DNA from: an uncultured Bacteroidales bacterium
Lineage (GTDB): Bacteria; Bacteroidota; Bacteroidia; Bacteroidales; FEN-979
DNA: 64,000 bases
Assembly: GCA_903916595.1 (NCBI GenBank)
Contig: CAIWXI010000137.1
Coordinates: forward strand, 20,697-84,696
Direction of reading: 5' to 3'
Of this stretch, positions 33,694 to 43,214 are shown in pieces; positions within the stretch are counted from its first letter, which is position 1; every line of letters starts with the position of its first letter. The notes beneath the pieces are model-generated. The model did not search any database. It was given only the letters and a program-made list of their open reading frames with translations, and was not told the origin of the DNA. Both the position numbers and the translations under genes were made by a program.

Positions 33694-35688
33694 TTACCTG
33701 TTAATCATCAGTTTGCCAGAGTATACCCTGCCTTCGGTATTCAGTGTGTAAAGATAAATTCCTGAAGGCAGGAAACCGAGATCGGCTTCAACGGAATGTG
33801 TACCTGAAGTATAATTCATTGTGCCGCTTTGCCATACCACAACACCAAGGGTGTTAGAGATACTGATGCCTGCATTTGCCGCAGATGGCAGAACAAAAGA
33901 AATCCTGGTTTTTGAACTTACCGGGTTAGGGATGTTCTTTGCAAGGATAACCCCAGACCTGTCTTCGGTTTCAGGAATGCCTACAACGGTAGTACTCTGC
34001 TTAAGAACGATTTCGTTATACGGGTCGAACAGGAATGACTGGGGTTGTTTGTTGAAGAACATCACAAAAAGCTGGTTGTTTGAGTCATTCATCACCGTGA
34101 GCAAGGTGTCTGAATTATCGGTAAAATGTACTTTTAGTTTCAATGGCATCTTAAAGAAAGGAGCATTGATCTGAACCTGCCTGGCATTGAAGTCGACCTG
34201 CCAGTTTCCGCTTCCCAGGTTTTTAAACTGGTAGGTGTTTGAATATACAGGATGGTTGGCTGTAAAGATCCATTCATTGAAGAACCAGTCGTAGTTCTGG
34301 CCTGAAATATTATTTACAATCTGTTTGAAATTTCCGATGGTCGCCGATTTGTATTTATAATTGGTGTCGGCACAATAGGTCTGAAGCACCTGAAAAAACA
34401 GTGAATCTCCGAGAACATAACGCAGCTGATGCAGCACCCCGGCGCCTTTGCAATAAGTTATGCTCCAGTCAAAGAGGACGTTTACCGAAGGGGTGTTCAC
34501 GGCCCAGTCAGGAACTGAAATAGCCCAGCCGGAATTTGACTGCAGATAAGAGTTTGCATAACCCTGTATAGCCTGAAGATACGCCTGATAACCACCTGAA
34601 CTTTCCTGCCAGTATCCCTCCGACCAGGTAGCGAATCCCTCATTTACCCAAATGTCGGCCCAGGTCGCACAGGTTATCATATCTCCGTACCATTGATGGG
34701 CAAATTCGTGGGCCATAAGGCTGGCGCTCCAACAATTCGGACAGAAACTGGTGAGTGTCTGGTTTTCCATCCCACCCCAGGAAAACAGATTGTTCAGAGT
34801 GGCAAAGCCGTTCTTTTCAAAAGGATGCTCACACCAGTTTCTTGAATAATATGTGGTCATCGAGTCAATCAGGCTTTCACAGAGAAAAGGAGATTCCCCG
34901 TTATTGTAATAGAAACGCATTGGCACGCTATCGGCCGGGTTGGTAATCTTGTGATAGTATACAATATCGAGTTTATAATTGACTTTTGATGTCATTGTCA
35001 CAAGATAGGTAGCGATATTATTGGCGCTAACCCAGTGGTACCTGACCGTGTCGGCCGTTATCGTGGAATCGGCAAGCCTTCCGTTAGAGCCCAGTTTCAC
35101 ATTATGAGGCACTTTAACGGTAAGGTCAAGCAGCGCCTTGTCTGATGGCGAGTCATAGCATGGGAACCAATGCCTTGCGCCTTCAGGCTCACAATCGGTA
35201 AAAACAAATCCACCGGAAACATAAAAAGCATTGTCGCTCACATTATTGTGTTTGTAATAAATCTGAATTTCGGCAATCTCTCCGGGATTATAGGTCCGGT
35301 CAAGGTTCACGGTAAGAATATCTCCGGTATGAGTAAAGGAGGCCGCGTTAAGTCTGATGGAATCAATATGCAGTGATACGAGAGATGCATTGAGTGCAAT
35401 ACTGCTGATAGCGCTATCGGCTTTGAACTGAATCTTGATGTTTGCCGTAAAATCATGAGGATAAGGCGAGGTATAACAATGATAGATATCGAGATTCATG
35501 GTGTATTTAAGAACATTGTAAGAATGAGGCCCCGCGGTTGTTGTCTGATAAGGCAACATCGGCAATTCCTGAAGGTTTGATTTTCGCTGATAGCAGCTGT
35601 ATGCCCCTGAAGTTTCCGGGCTAAACTGGGCAAGGAGGCTGGCAGAGGTGATAACCAGAAGAAGACAGGTATAGAATAATCGCATCAT
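33694..35688 (-). CDS. M1 family metallo-aminopeptidase with T9SS sorting domain
   Basis: The 664-residue secreted enzyme has a signal peptide (MMRLFYTCLLLVITSASLLAQ), an M1 N-terminal beta-domain, the substrate motif GGMEN, and the zinc site HEFAH with the third ligand in NEGFATW. The last 80 residues are a T9SS type A C-terminal domain (PNPVSSKTRISF near its start, FLPSGIYLYTL, ending GKLMINR). It should be exported by Sec, translocated by the type IX system and attached to the surface or released. It lacks the large ERAP-like C-terminal domain of PepN. A single gene with its own -7 box. Confidence 0.93.
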   Translation of the reverse strand: MMRLFYTCLLLVITSASLLAQFSPETSGAYSCYQRKSNLQELPMLPYQTTTAGPHSYNVLKYTMNLDIYHCYTSPYPHDFTANIKIQFKADSAISSIALNASLVSLHIDSIRLNAASFTHTGDILTVNLDRTYNPGEIAEIQIYYKHNNVSDNAFYVSGGFVFTDCEPEGARHWFPCYDSPSDKALLDLTVKVPHNVKLGSNGRLADSTITADTVRYHWVSANNIATYLVTMTSKVNYKLDIVYYHKITNPADSVPMRFYYNNGESPFLCESLIDSMTTYYSRNWCEHPFEKNGFATLNNLFSWGGMENQTLTSFCPNCWSASLMAHEFAHQWYGDMITCATWADIWVNEGFATWSEGYWQESSGGYQAYLQAIQGYANSYLQSNSGWAISVPDWAVNTPSVNVLFDWSITYCKGAGVLHQLRYVLGDSLFFQVLQTYCADTNYKYKSATIGNFKQIVNNISGQNYDWFFNEWIFTANHPVYSNTYQFKNLGSGNWQVDFNARQVQINAPFFKMPLKLKVHFTDNSDTLLTVMNDSNNQLFVMFFNKQPQSFLFDPYNEIVLKQSTTVVGIPETEDRSGVILAKNIPNPVSSKTRISFVLPSAANAGISISNTLGVVVWQSGTMNYTSGTHSVEADLGFLPSGIYLYTLNTEGRVYSGKLMINR

Positions 35689-35739
35689 AGCATTAATTTA
35701 TTTAAAAAGATGAAAAATGGGAAACTTGCGGTGATCCTG

Positions 35740-35747
35740 CAAAAGTA
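35740..35747 (-). promoter_or_regulatory. -7 promoter box of the M1 peptidase gene
   Basis: Minus strand TACTTTTG, exact TAnnTTTG, about 50 nt before the start codon at 35688. No -33 match. Confidence 0.45.
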
Positions 35748-35799
35748 GTAATTATCGCGCATATCCTTGAGGGAAATGGATAAGGTCGGAGATTTGTGA

Positions 35800-35807
35800 T
35801 AAATTTG
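35800..35807 (+). promoter_or_regulatory. -7 promoter box of the peptide-binding protein gene
   Basis: TAAATTTG, exact TAnnTTTG, 34 nt before the ATG at 35842. No -33 match at 19-21 nt. Confidence 0.5.
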
Positions 35808-35841
35808 CGGCATCACTTTTCAGAAACAATAATCTCATACT

Positions 35842-37497
35842 ATGAGTGTGAAAATGCGCGAAAGGTTGACCGGCTGGGGTATATTTTTTTTATTTTGTTT
35901 GTTCACGGCTTGTACCGGGCCTGCAGCCAATGAACGCATAAGTAATGTTTTCAGATATAATGAGTCGGCCGGCATCAGTTCGCTCGATCCGGCTTATGCC
36001 CGTGACCAGTCGGTGATCTGGCCGGTTAACCAGATCTTTAACGGCCTGGTTCAGCTGGATGATCGCCTGAGAATAAGGCCTTGCCTTGCAAAGTCATGGG
36101 AAATTAATCCGGATGGCACGGAATACAGGTTTCACCTGAGGAATGACGTATATTTTCATTCCGATCCCGTGTTTCAATCTGTAAAGGGCAGGCAGGTCAA
36201 AGCCGCTGATTTCATTTACAGTTTTAATAGGATCCTTGACCCTGCCACAGCGTCATCAGGAACCTGGATATTCGACAATGTGTCAAGGGAGCAGGGCGGG
36301 CCTGCTTTCATTGCTCCTGACGACAGTACTCTCGTCATCAGGTTGAAAGAAGGTTTTCCTCCTTTTTTATCCATGTTGGCTATGCCTTATGCCTCGGTGG
36401 TTCCCAGGGAAGCAATACAATGGTATGGAGAAGGTTTCAGAAGGCATCCCGTGGGAACAGGCCCGTTTATGTTCAAGTTCTGGAAAGAAGGAGTCAGATT
36501 GGTATTGGTTAAAAATCCTGATTATTTTGAATCAGAGGGCAGCAGCCGGCTCCCGTATCTCGATGCCGTGAGTATAAGTTTCCTTTCCGATAAGCAGTCG
36601 GCCTTTCTGGATTTTGTTAAAGGAAAGCTAGATTTTATTTCCGGGCTTGATCCCTCGTACAAGGATGAACTTCTTACAAAACAGGGCCGTCTGCAGCAGA
36701 AATATAGAAATACTGTGGAACTCATCACCCAGCCCTACCTGAATACCGAATATCTGGGGTTTCTGGTCGATCAGGCGATCATAGAAGGCAAGCCGAATCC
36801 ATTGTTCGATAAAAGGGTGAGGCAGGCTATAAACTATGCCTTTGACCGTAAAAAGATGGTCACTTACCTGAGGAATAATATAGGTAGCCCGGGTATCAAC
36901 GGGATCATCCCCAAAGGACTGCCTTCATTTGATTCCACTAAAGTTTATTATACATACAATATAGAGAAAGCCCGGCAATTACTTTCTGAGGCCGGTTTCC
37001 CGGGAGGGAAGGGAATGCCTCCGGTAACTCTTGTTTCTACCCCCGATTATCTCGATTTCTGCAAACACATCCAGCAGCAGCTTACAGTTTTAGGTGTTGA
37101 GATGAAGATCGAGATCAGCACGCCGGCAGCGATTAAACAAATGAAGGCAGAAGCAAGGCTGCCGTTTTTCAGGGCCTCATGGATTGCCGATTATCCCGAT
37201 GCCGAGAATTACCTGCTCATGTTTCTGGGCCGGAATTTCTGCCCACGGGGGCCAAACTACACTCATTTTTCGAACAGGGAATTTGATCGCTTATATGATC
37301 TTACTTTGCACGAGCCGGCAGATTCAATACGGTTTGGCATCTATCGGCAGATGGAAAGGCTTGTGATGGAAGAAGCTCCGATGGTCGTTCTGTATTATGA
37401 CCAGGCCCTCCGTTTTGTGAGAAAAGGAATCACAGGCCTGGGCAGCAACCCAATGAACATGCTGACACTCAAAAGGGTGAAAATCAGCCGCCGATAG
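35842..37497 (+). CDS. Oligopeptide ABC transporter substrate-binding lipoprotein (OppA/DppA family)
   Basis: The 551-residue protein has a signal peptide ending in a lipobox LFTAC (C24) and the SBP family 5 fold: SLDPAYARDQ near the start, AKSWEINPDGTEYRFHLR, RHPVGTGPFMF and RQAINYAFDRKKM. It would capture peptides, or less often nickel or sugars, and pass them to an Opp/Dpp permease. No permease or ATPase gene is adjacent, so it is an orphan here. Its 3' end overlaps the convergent metallo-hydrolase gene by 14 nt. Confidence 0.88.
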   Translation: MSVKMRERLTGWGIFFLFCLFTACTGPAANERISNVFRYNESAGISSLDPAYARDQSVIWPVNQIFNGLVQLDDRLRIRPCLAKSWEINPDGTEYRFHLRNDVYFHSDPVFQSVKGRQVKAADFIYSFNRILDPATASSGTWIFDNVSREQGGPAFIAPDDSTLVIRLKEGFPPFLSMLAMPYASVVPREAIQWYGEGFRRHPVGTGPFMFKFWKEGVRLVLVKNPDYFESEGSSRLPYLDAVSISFLSDKQSAFLDFVKGKLDFISGLDPSYKDELLTKQGRLQQKYRNTVELITQPYLNTEYLGFLVDQAIIEGKPNPLFDKRVRQAINYAFDRKKMVTYLRNNIGSPGINGIIPKGLPSFDSTKVYYTYNIEKARQLLSEAGFPGGKGMPPVTLVSTPDYLDFCKHIQQQLTVLGVEMKIEISTPAAIKQMKAEARLPFFRASWIADYPDAENYLLMFLGRNFCPRGPNYTHFSNREFDRLYDLTLHEPADSIRFGIYRQMERLVMEEAPMVVLYYDQALRFVRKGITGLGSNPMNMLTLKRVKISRR

Positions 37498-38260
37498 CAA
37501 TTGAAAGGCCGTCATAAGCCAGTTTCACGTTAGCGGGTAAAAGCTTTGAGACCTCGGCATACCTTCCCATCTGATGGCTGATATGTGTAAGATAACCCTG
37601 CTCAGGCTGTAATTCTTCCATCAGCGACAATGCTTCCTCCAGGTTAAAGTGAGAATAATGTTTTTCTTTTCTGAGTGCATTGATTACGACGACCTTTGAG
37701 CCTTTTATCTTTTCTTTTTCTGCGGATGAGATTTTTACAGCATCGGTAAGATATGTGAAATCGTTAAACCTGAAACCGAATACAAAATGACGGTCATTAA
37801 AGTGAGTTGCCCTGACCGGAATTACACGTAACCCGGCAACATAGAAAGGTTTATTTATAAGATCATGCAAGACTATTTCGGGGACGCCGGGATACGGTTC
37901 CTTCTCAAAGGCGTATGCATACTCTGTTTTAATCATTTTCTGAACTTTTTTTTCGGCATAGACATCCACCGGCCTTTTTAGAATATAGTTATAGGCCCTC
38001 ACATCGTCTAACCCGCCCAGATGGTCCTTATGCCCATGAGTAAGCAGGATGGCATCTATACTGTTTACCTTGTTTAACAGCATCTGCTGACGGAAGTCAG
38101 GGCCGCAATCCACCACTATCCTTATGGTGTTCCATTCAACCAGAATGGATGACCTGAGCCGCTGATCACGAGGGTCAGAAGAACTGCAAGCCTTGCATCC
38201 GCAACCAATTACGGGTACTCCCTGTGAAGTCCCGGTTCCAAGTAGTGTTACTTTAAGCAT
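37484..38260 (-). CDS. MBL fold metallo-hydrolase, PhnP-like
   Basis: The 258-residue enzyme has the metallo-beta-lactamase signature LTHGHKDHLGG and an N-terminal GTGTSQGVPVIGCGCKAC segment with cysteines that bind an extra metal, as in PhnP phosphodiesterases. Bacteroidota members are annotated only generally. The start codon shares one nucleotide with the ispH stop (TGATG), so it is translated with ispH; no functional link is known. Confidence 0.82.
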   Translation of the reverse strand: MLKVTLLGTGTSQGVPVIGCGCKACSSSDPRDQRLRSSILVEWNTIRIVVDCGPDFRQQMLLNKVNSIDAILLTHGHKDHLGGLDDVRAYNYILKRPVDVYAEKKVQKMIKTEYAYAFEKEPYPGVPEIVLHDLINKPFYVAGLRVIPVRATHFNDRHFVFGFRFNDFTYLTDAVKISSAEKEKIKGSKVVVINALRKEKHYSHFNLEEALSLMEELQPEQGYLTHISHQMGRYAEVSKLLPANVKLAYDGLSIAIGG

Positions 38261-39111
38261 CAGAGGGCAAGTAGTTTTGTTTCAACATCTTTCATAAGCC
38301 ACATCGGGGTTGAAGTAGCTCCGCATATTCCCACGCTATCATTCACTTCGAACCAGTTTGCGAAAATCTCATCCGGCGAACTTAAGAAATACGTATTACT
38401 GTTTTCATGCCTGCATACATTGAATAATACACTGCCGTTTGATGAGTGTTTTCCGGCAACAAACACTATTTTTTTATACTTCCGGCTGAATTCACGGAGG
38501 CTGGGTTCACGATGTGATACCTGCCGGCAAATAGTATCTCTTACAGTAACCTGAATACCGCCGGCCTCAAGTGTATTAACAATTTCGTAAAAGCTTTCGA
38601 TAGACATCGTCGTCTGACTGTACAAAGTTATTTTTTTGGGCATTTTCGACAGCTCCAGGTCTTCAATATGCCCGAAAACAATGGCTTTGTTGTCTATCTG
38701 TCCGTTTAATCCTATGACTTCAGGGTGGTTAGGTTTGCCATATAGGTAAATAATTTCTCCTTTTTCATAGGATTCCCTGAATCTTTTCTGAAGTTTTAGT
38801 ATGATCGGACATGATGCATCGATGATACGGTTTCCGTTTTTCATAGCAAGCTTATAGCTTTCGGGCGGCTCCCCGTGAGCACGGAAGAGTATAGTCTTAT
38901 TCTGAAGGGCCGAAAGACCTTCTTTTGAAATATTTACCATGCCCTGTAGTTCGAGGCGCTTCACCTCTTCATCATTATGAACGATTTCGCCGAGGCAAAA
39001 CAACTCGTCGGAAATCTGAAGTTCCTTTTCGGCTTTTTCTATAGCGCCTACTACCCCAAAACAGAAACCCGATTTAGAATCAATTTCAACATGAAGGTTA
39101 AGTCTTCCCAT
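38260..39111 (-). CDS. ispH: 4-hydroxy-3-methylbut-2-enyl diphosphate reductase
   Basis: The 283-residue FeS enzyme performs the last MEP-pathway step to IPP and DMAPP. The three cluster cysteines are present: C17 in GFCFGV, C101 in DASCP, and C195 in DTICRQVS. SQTTMS and the late GATSTP are conserved too. The ATG at 39111 (MGRLNLHVEI) is chosen over 39165 because family homology starts here and the longer form would add an unrelated lead. It lacks the ribosomal S1 fusion found in some phyla. Confidence 0.95.
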   Translation of the reverse strand: MGRLNLHVEIDSKSGFCFGVVGAIEKAEKELQISDELFCLGEIVHNDEEVKRLELQGMVNISKEGLSALQNKTILFRAHGEPPESYKLAMKNGNRIIDASCPIILKLQKRFRESYEKGEIIYLYGKPNHPEVIGLNGQIDNKAIVFGHIEDLELSKMPKKITLYSQTTMSIESFYEIVNTLEAGGIQVTVRDTICRQVSHREPSLREFSRKYKKIVFVAGKHSSNGSVLFNVCRHENSNTYFLSSPDEIFANWFEVNDSVGICGATSTPMWLMKDVETKLLAL

Positions 39112-39183
39112 CACCTGCCCTGATTTTCTTTTTGTTGTAAAATTACAAAAACCCTTGATGTACATTATAATCTTTTCCGTAAA

Positions 39184-39213
39184 TTGCCGTTATAAGCTTT
39201 TGTTGTACCTTTG
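39184..39213 (+). promoter_or_regulatory. Bacteroidota promoter of the dapA operon
   Basis: TTG (39184-39186), 19 nt, TACCTTTG (39206-39213). Good match in both boxes. The ATG of the first gene is 33 nt downstream. Confidence 0.72.
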
Positions 39214-39246
39214 CGAAAGACTATCTGTATTTTAAAAGTAAACGAT

Positions 39247-39804
39247 ATGTTCAAAAACATCAGAAGAAAAATCGGACAGTATTATTTTAATAAAGAGCAG
39301 TCCAGGACAAGCAATTTACATGGTATGGTTAACCTGCCGGGAGCGAAAAGGGTAGGTATTTTATATACCCTTAACGAAGTTCCTGACTACGACAAAGTGG
39401 CAGAATTTGTTGTTCAGCTGCAGAAGGAGCATAAAGAAGTTAAGACGCTGGGTTTTGTAAGAAGCAAAAACCTGATCCATCGTTTTCTTCCAAAATTATC
39501 CTATGATTTTTTCACGAAAAAAGATATTACCTGGTTTTACAGGCCTATCCATGATAAAGTAAGAGATTTTATGAACAAGGAATTTGACCTGCTTATTGAT
39601 CTCAGCGCCGGCGATTCTTTTCCTCTGAACTATATCGCCGGTTTGTCGAAGGCCATTTGCCGTGTAGGCAGGTTCTCGGAAGACAATGCCTGTTACTATG
39701 ATTTTATGATCGATATTAAACCCGTGATAACGATGGATGAATACCTGAGCCAGATCAAACATTATCTGACTATTATTAAAACCAATGAAAAGCTTCCGCA
39801 GTAA
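39247..39804 (+). CDS. Conserved Bacteroidota protein of unknown function, upstream of dapA
   Basis: The 185-residue protein has no signal peptide or membrane segment. It starts with a basic helix (MFKNIRRKIGQYYFNKEQ) and then alternates strands and helices, with LLIDLSAGDSFPLNYIAGLSKA and a late FMIDI motif. I recall similar small proteins (DUF6913-like) beside dapA in Bacteroidota, but no activity is known. The start at 39247 follows the promoter; an in-frame TTG at 39211 is inside the -7 box. It overlaps dapA by 20 nt, which suggests translational coupling. Confidence 0.72.
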   Translation: MFKNIRRKIGQYYFNKEQSRTSNLHGMVNLPGAKRVGILYTLNEVPDYDKVAEFVVQLQKEHKEVKTLGFVRSKNLIHRFLPKLSYDFFTKKDITWFYRPIHDKVRDFMNKEFDLLIDLSAGDSFPLNYIAGLSKAICRVGRFSEDNACYYDFMIDIKPVITMDEYLSQIKHYLTIIKTNEKLPQ

Positions 39805-40669
39805 ATTTAAAGGCACAGGGGTTGCCATCGTCACACCATTCAGGAAATCAGGAAGTATTGATTTTAAAGCCTATGAAAAGGTTTTAAATCATATCATCAA
39901 AGGCGGATGTGAATTCATCGTTGTTCTGGGTACTACCGGTGAATCGCCTACCGTATCGATACAGGAGAAAAAGGATCTGATTGCCTTTTCGGTTGAACAA
40001 AATACCGGCCGTGTTCCTCTTGTTGTCGGGATAGGAGGGAATAGCACCCATGATGTAACAGCTGCAATCAGTGATTTATCTTTCAAAGGTGTTGATGCGG
40101 TATTATCCGTTTGTCCATATTATAATAAACCACAACAGCAAGGCATTTTCCTTCATTTCAAAGCCGTTTCGGAGGAAAGTCCGGTACCGGTAATCCTGTA
40201 TACGGTACCTGGCAGAACCGGCAGCAACATTACTGCTTCAACAACGCTCAGGCTTGCCCGGGAGTGTAAAAATATTATCGGGATCAAGGAAGCCTCGGGC
40301 AATCTGGACCAGATCGGCCAGGTGCTGAAGAACAGGCCTGAGGACTTCCTTGTCCTATCGGGAGATGATGCACTAACCCTGCCGCTGCTGGCGCTTGGCG
40401 CCGACGGAGTGATCTCGGTCGTTGCCAATGTGTTTCCCCTGGAATTTTCCAATATGGTCCGTGCCGGATTAAAAGGAGATTTCGAAAAAGCCAGGGCAAT
40501 TCATTTTCGTCTTCTTGATTTTATCAATGCATTATTTGCCGATGGCAGCCCTGCCGGCGTCAAAGCTGCTCTTGAGATTAAAAAACTTGCAAGCAACTTT
40601 CTCAGGCTTCCCCTTGTCCCTGTTAATACCCAAACTTACAAACTCTTACAACAGCTTCTCGAATCATGA
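39785..40669 (+). CDS. dapA: 4-hydroxy-tetrahydrodipicolinate synthase
   Basis: The 294-residue TIM-barrel aldolase condenses pyruvate and aspartate semialdehyde in the lysine/diaminopimelate pathway. Catalytic residues are visible: T50/T51 in LGTTGES, Y139 in ILYTVPGRTG, and the Schiff-base lysine K168 in IGIKEASG. It overlaps the upstream unknown gene by 20 nt and the downstream carboxypeptidase gene by 4 nt, so the three may share one transcript. Confidence 0.96.
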   Translation: MKSFRSKFKGTGVAIVTPFRKSGSIDFKAYEKVLNHIIKGGCEFIVVLGTTGESPTVSIQEKKDLIAFSVEQNTGRVPLVVGIGGNSTHDVTAAISDLSFKGVDAVLSVCPYYNKPQQQGIFLHFKAVSEESPVPVILYTVPGRTGSNITASTTLRLARECKNIIGIKEASGNLDQIGQVLKNRPEDFLVLSGDDALTLPLLALGADGVISVVANVFPLEFSNMVRAGLKGDFEKARAIHFRLLDFINALFADGSPAGVKAALEIKKLASNFLRLPLVPVNTQTYKLLQQLLES

Positions 40670-42387
40670 AAAATTTTTTTATACTCTTTTCACTGCTTTT
40701 TACGGTGAGCCTGATGGTTCAGGGACAGACCTACGACAAGAAAAAGGCCGACAGCCTGCTTAAAGCCAACCGGGAAGTATATTTTAAATTTAGTGTTTTC
40801 GACCGATCAATTCTGGATGAACTTACGAACATCATTTCGATTGATAATGTACATGGAAATGAGGTCTATGCTTATGCAAACAAACCTGAATTCGAAAATT
40901 TCGTCAAACTGGGTTATGACATAACCATACTGACGCCTCCCGGAAGTATGCTAACTGATGCAGAACTGATGAAACCCAAAGACTCCCCGAAGTCAAAGGG
41001 ACCTGCAACATGGAATTTTTACCCTACATACCAGCAGTATGTCGACACCATGGAGTACTTCGCCAACACATATCCTGCTATTTGCAAACTGGATACTATC
41101 GGAATAACAATTTTTGGTCGTCTTCTCCTGGCTGTCAAGATATCCAAAGATGTTAATGCAAACGGGGCAAAACCGAAGTTCCTGTATACGAGTTCAATTC
41201 ACGGGGATGAATTAACAGGCTATATTGGAATGCTTCATCTGATTGATTATTTGTTAACTAATTACGGGACAAACGCAAAGGCCACAAGGCTGGTCGACAG
41301 TGTCATGATTTTCATTAACCCTCTTGCAAATCCTGATGGCACGTACGCCGGCGGAAACAATAGCGTGAACGGGGCAACCCGTTTGAATGGCAATGGAGTT
41401 GATATGAACAGAAACTACCCCGATCCGGCTGCGGGGCAGCATCCCGACGGCAACCCATGGCAGTCAGAAACTATAGACTTCATGAATTATGCAGGAAGCA
41501 ATGGGTTTACCATGTCGGCTAACTTCCACGGCGGAATAGAAGTATTTAATTATCCCTGGGATACCTGGTCGAGGCTGGCTGCCGATGACTCATGGTGGCA
41601 GTTCGTTGGCCGTGAGTATGCCGACACCGCCCACAAATATGCACCCTCGGGTTATTTTGACGACTATCAGAACGGAATCACTAACGGATACGCATGGTAC
41701 AGGATTACAGGAGGAAGGCAGGATTATATGAACTACTGGCGTCACTGCCGTGAAGTTACTATTGAACTTTCTACCACGAAATTGCTGCCGGCCAATCAGC
41801 TGGTGAACTATTGGAATTATAATTATCATTCATACCTCAATTTTATTGAACAGACTCTATACGGTATACATGGAATAGTAACCGATACAGTGACCGGGTT
41901 TCCTCTGGATGCAAAAATTTTTATTGCGAATCACGACAAAGACAGTTCCCTTATCTATTCGGGGATGCCCGGCGGATATTATAACCGGGTCATAGACCAG
42001 GGGAGTTGGGACCTGACTTTTTCACGCCCGGGGTATTACAGCAAGACGATCACAAACGTTATTGTGACTCATTATCACGGAGTGAAACTTGATGTTATGC
42101 TAAAGCCCGTGACTTACGGGGCACAAGAGCTGAACCGGGGAGAACTTGTTATATATCCGGTGCCGGCTTCAAAAAACATCCATATAGTGTTTCCCGAGAC
42201 GGATTCTAAAAAGTGGAAGCTGGATGTGCTGAATGCACTCGGGCTCTGCCTGTATTCCTCAGAAATAAATAATAACGGGAATCTGGTTTATAATCTCGAT
42301 GTGGCATCCTTCCCCGACGGATTGTATTTCGTTGTGCTGAGAAATGAGAACGGAGTATACCGCAGGCAGATCATAGTTAGGCATTGA
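40666..42387 (+). CDS. M14 zinc carboxypeptidase with T9SS sorting domain
   Basis: The 573-residue secreted peptidase has a signal peptide (residues 1-20, ending VQGQ). The M14 zinc site is HGDE (H179, E182) with the third histidine in NFHGG, and the catalytic glutamate is in VTIELST. A carboxypeptidase regulatory-like beta-domain (about 398-480, GIHGIVTDTVTG) and a T9SS type A C-terminal domain (about 490-573) follow. It should be surface-exposed or released and trim C-terminal residues. Its ATG overlaps the dapA stop (ATGA). Confidence 0.92.
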   Translation: MKNFFILFSLLFTVSLMVQGQTYDKKKADSLLKANREVYFKFSVFDRSILDELTNIISIDNVHGNEVYAYANKPEFENFVKLGYDITILTPPGSMLTDAELMKPKDSPKSKGPATWNFYPTYQQYVDTMEYFANTYPAICKLDTIGITIFGRLLLAVKISKDVNANGAKPKFLYTSSIHGDELTGYIGMLHLIDYLLTNYGTNAKATRLVDSVMIFINPLANPDGTYAGGNNSVNGATRLNGNGVDMNRNYPDPAAGQHPDGNPWQSETIDFMNYAGSNGFTMSANFHGGIEVFNYPWDTWSRLAADDSWWQFVGREYADTAHKYAPSGYFDDYQNGITNGYAWYRITGGRQDYMNYWRHCREVTIELSTTKLLPANQLVNYWNYNYHSYLNFIEQTLYGIHGIVTDTVTGFPLDAKIFIANHDKDSSLIYSGMPGGYYNRVIDQGSWDLTFSRPGYYSKTITNVIVTHYHGVKLDVMLKPVTYGAQELNRGELVIYPVPASKNIHIVFPETDSKKWKLDVLNALGLCLYSSEINNNGNLVYNLDVASFPDGLYFVVLRNENGVYRRQIIVRH

Positions 42388-43203
42388 TCAAAGGTCGAAT
42401 TTCAGTCCGATACCAAAACCTATACGATAGATCAGAAGCAGCGCCAGGGCCAGGGCTCCGGTTTTCCAGGAGATACTGAATTCAGGGGTTTCCTCTTCAA
42501 AATAAACATCCTGAAGGCTGAGTGATCTGGAAAGAACAGGGATCAGGAAAAGGATGCCGCAAAGCCTTACCAGGGTAGGGAACCAGCTTATAACAGGAAG
42601 TTCTATCACCTGTAATATCAGTATCCCTGCAAGATAGGGGAAGAAGTACTGGTAAATGACAAACCTTGCTTTTTCTATCCCTTTAAGATGAGGCAGATAT
42701 ATGTTTGCTGTAAACAACAGTGTTCTTGAAAGGGCAAGGCCACAAAGGAAAAGCAGTATACCCCCGAGAAGTGTAACGACCACCCTGCCGGTATCCATAA
42801 TGAACATATACATGATTACATAGCCGAATCCCTGGTTCATCACCGAGCCGATAATTATTTCGCCAAAAAAGTTAACAAGAGCCAGGATGATCAGCCAAAC
42901 CAGAAGTATTCTCAACCTTCCTTCTTCGGTGGCAACATTGATGAATATTAAAAGCAGGACAAGGCCCAGGAGAAGGCAGAGGAGAGGGCCCGTACCGAAT
43001 ATCACGGTAACTGAATCGGATGACCATTCAGAACTCCGTATCAGGTAATCAATTTCATGGTAATACAGCCTTACAGGGATGCTGAAAGCGGAGGCAGAGA
43101 TTGCAACACTTATTCTTGATATAAGAAAAAGGATCAGATAAGCGCAAAGAAAATAAAACAGGGAATTAATAAAAATAACCTGATTTACCCTGTTTTTATG
43201 CAT
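42388..43203 (-). CDS. Polytopic membrane protein of unknown function
   Basis: The 271-residue product has about seven hydrophobic segments and a short basic N-terminus. The pattern and the late YLAGILILQVIELPVI segment recall the Bacteroidota DUF4271 family, but I am not certain. No transporter or enzyme motif is seen. It lies 11 nt after the alpha-oxoamine synthase gene on the same strand and ends directly at the carboxypeptidase stop, so it is probably cotranscribed with the synthase. Confidence 0.6.
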   Translation of the reverse strand: MHKNRVNQVIFINSLFYFLCAYLILFLISRISVAISASAFSIPVRLYYHEIDYLIRSSEWSSDSVTVIFGTGPLLCLLLGLVLLLIFINVATEEGRLRILLVWLIILALVNFFGEIIIGSVMNQGFGYVIMYMFIMDTGRVVVTLLGGILLFLCGLALSRTLLFTANIYLPHLKGIEKARFVIYQYFFPYLAGILILQVIELPVISWFPTLVRLCGILFLIPVLSRSLSLQDVYFEEETPEFSISWKTGALALALLLIYRIGFGIGLKFDL

Positions 43204-43214
43204 CGAAAGAATAT

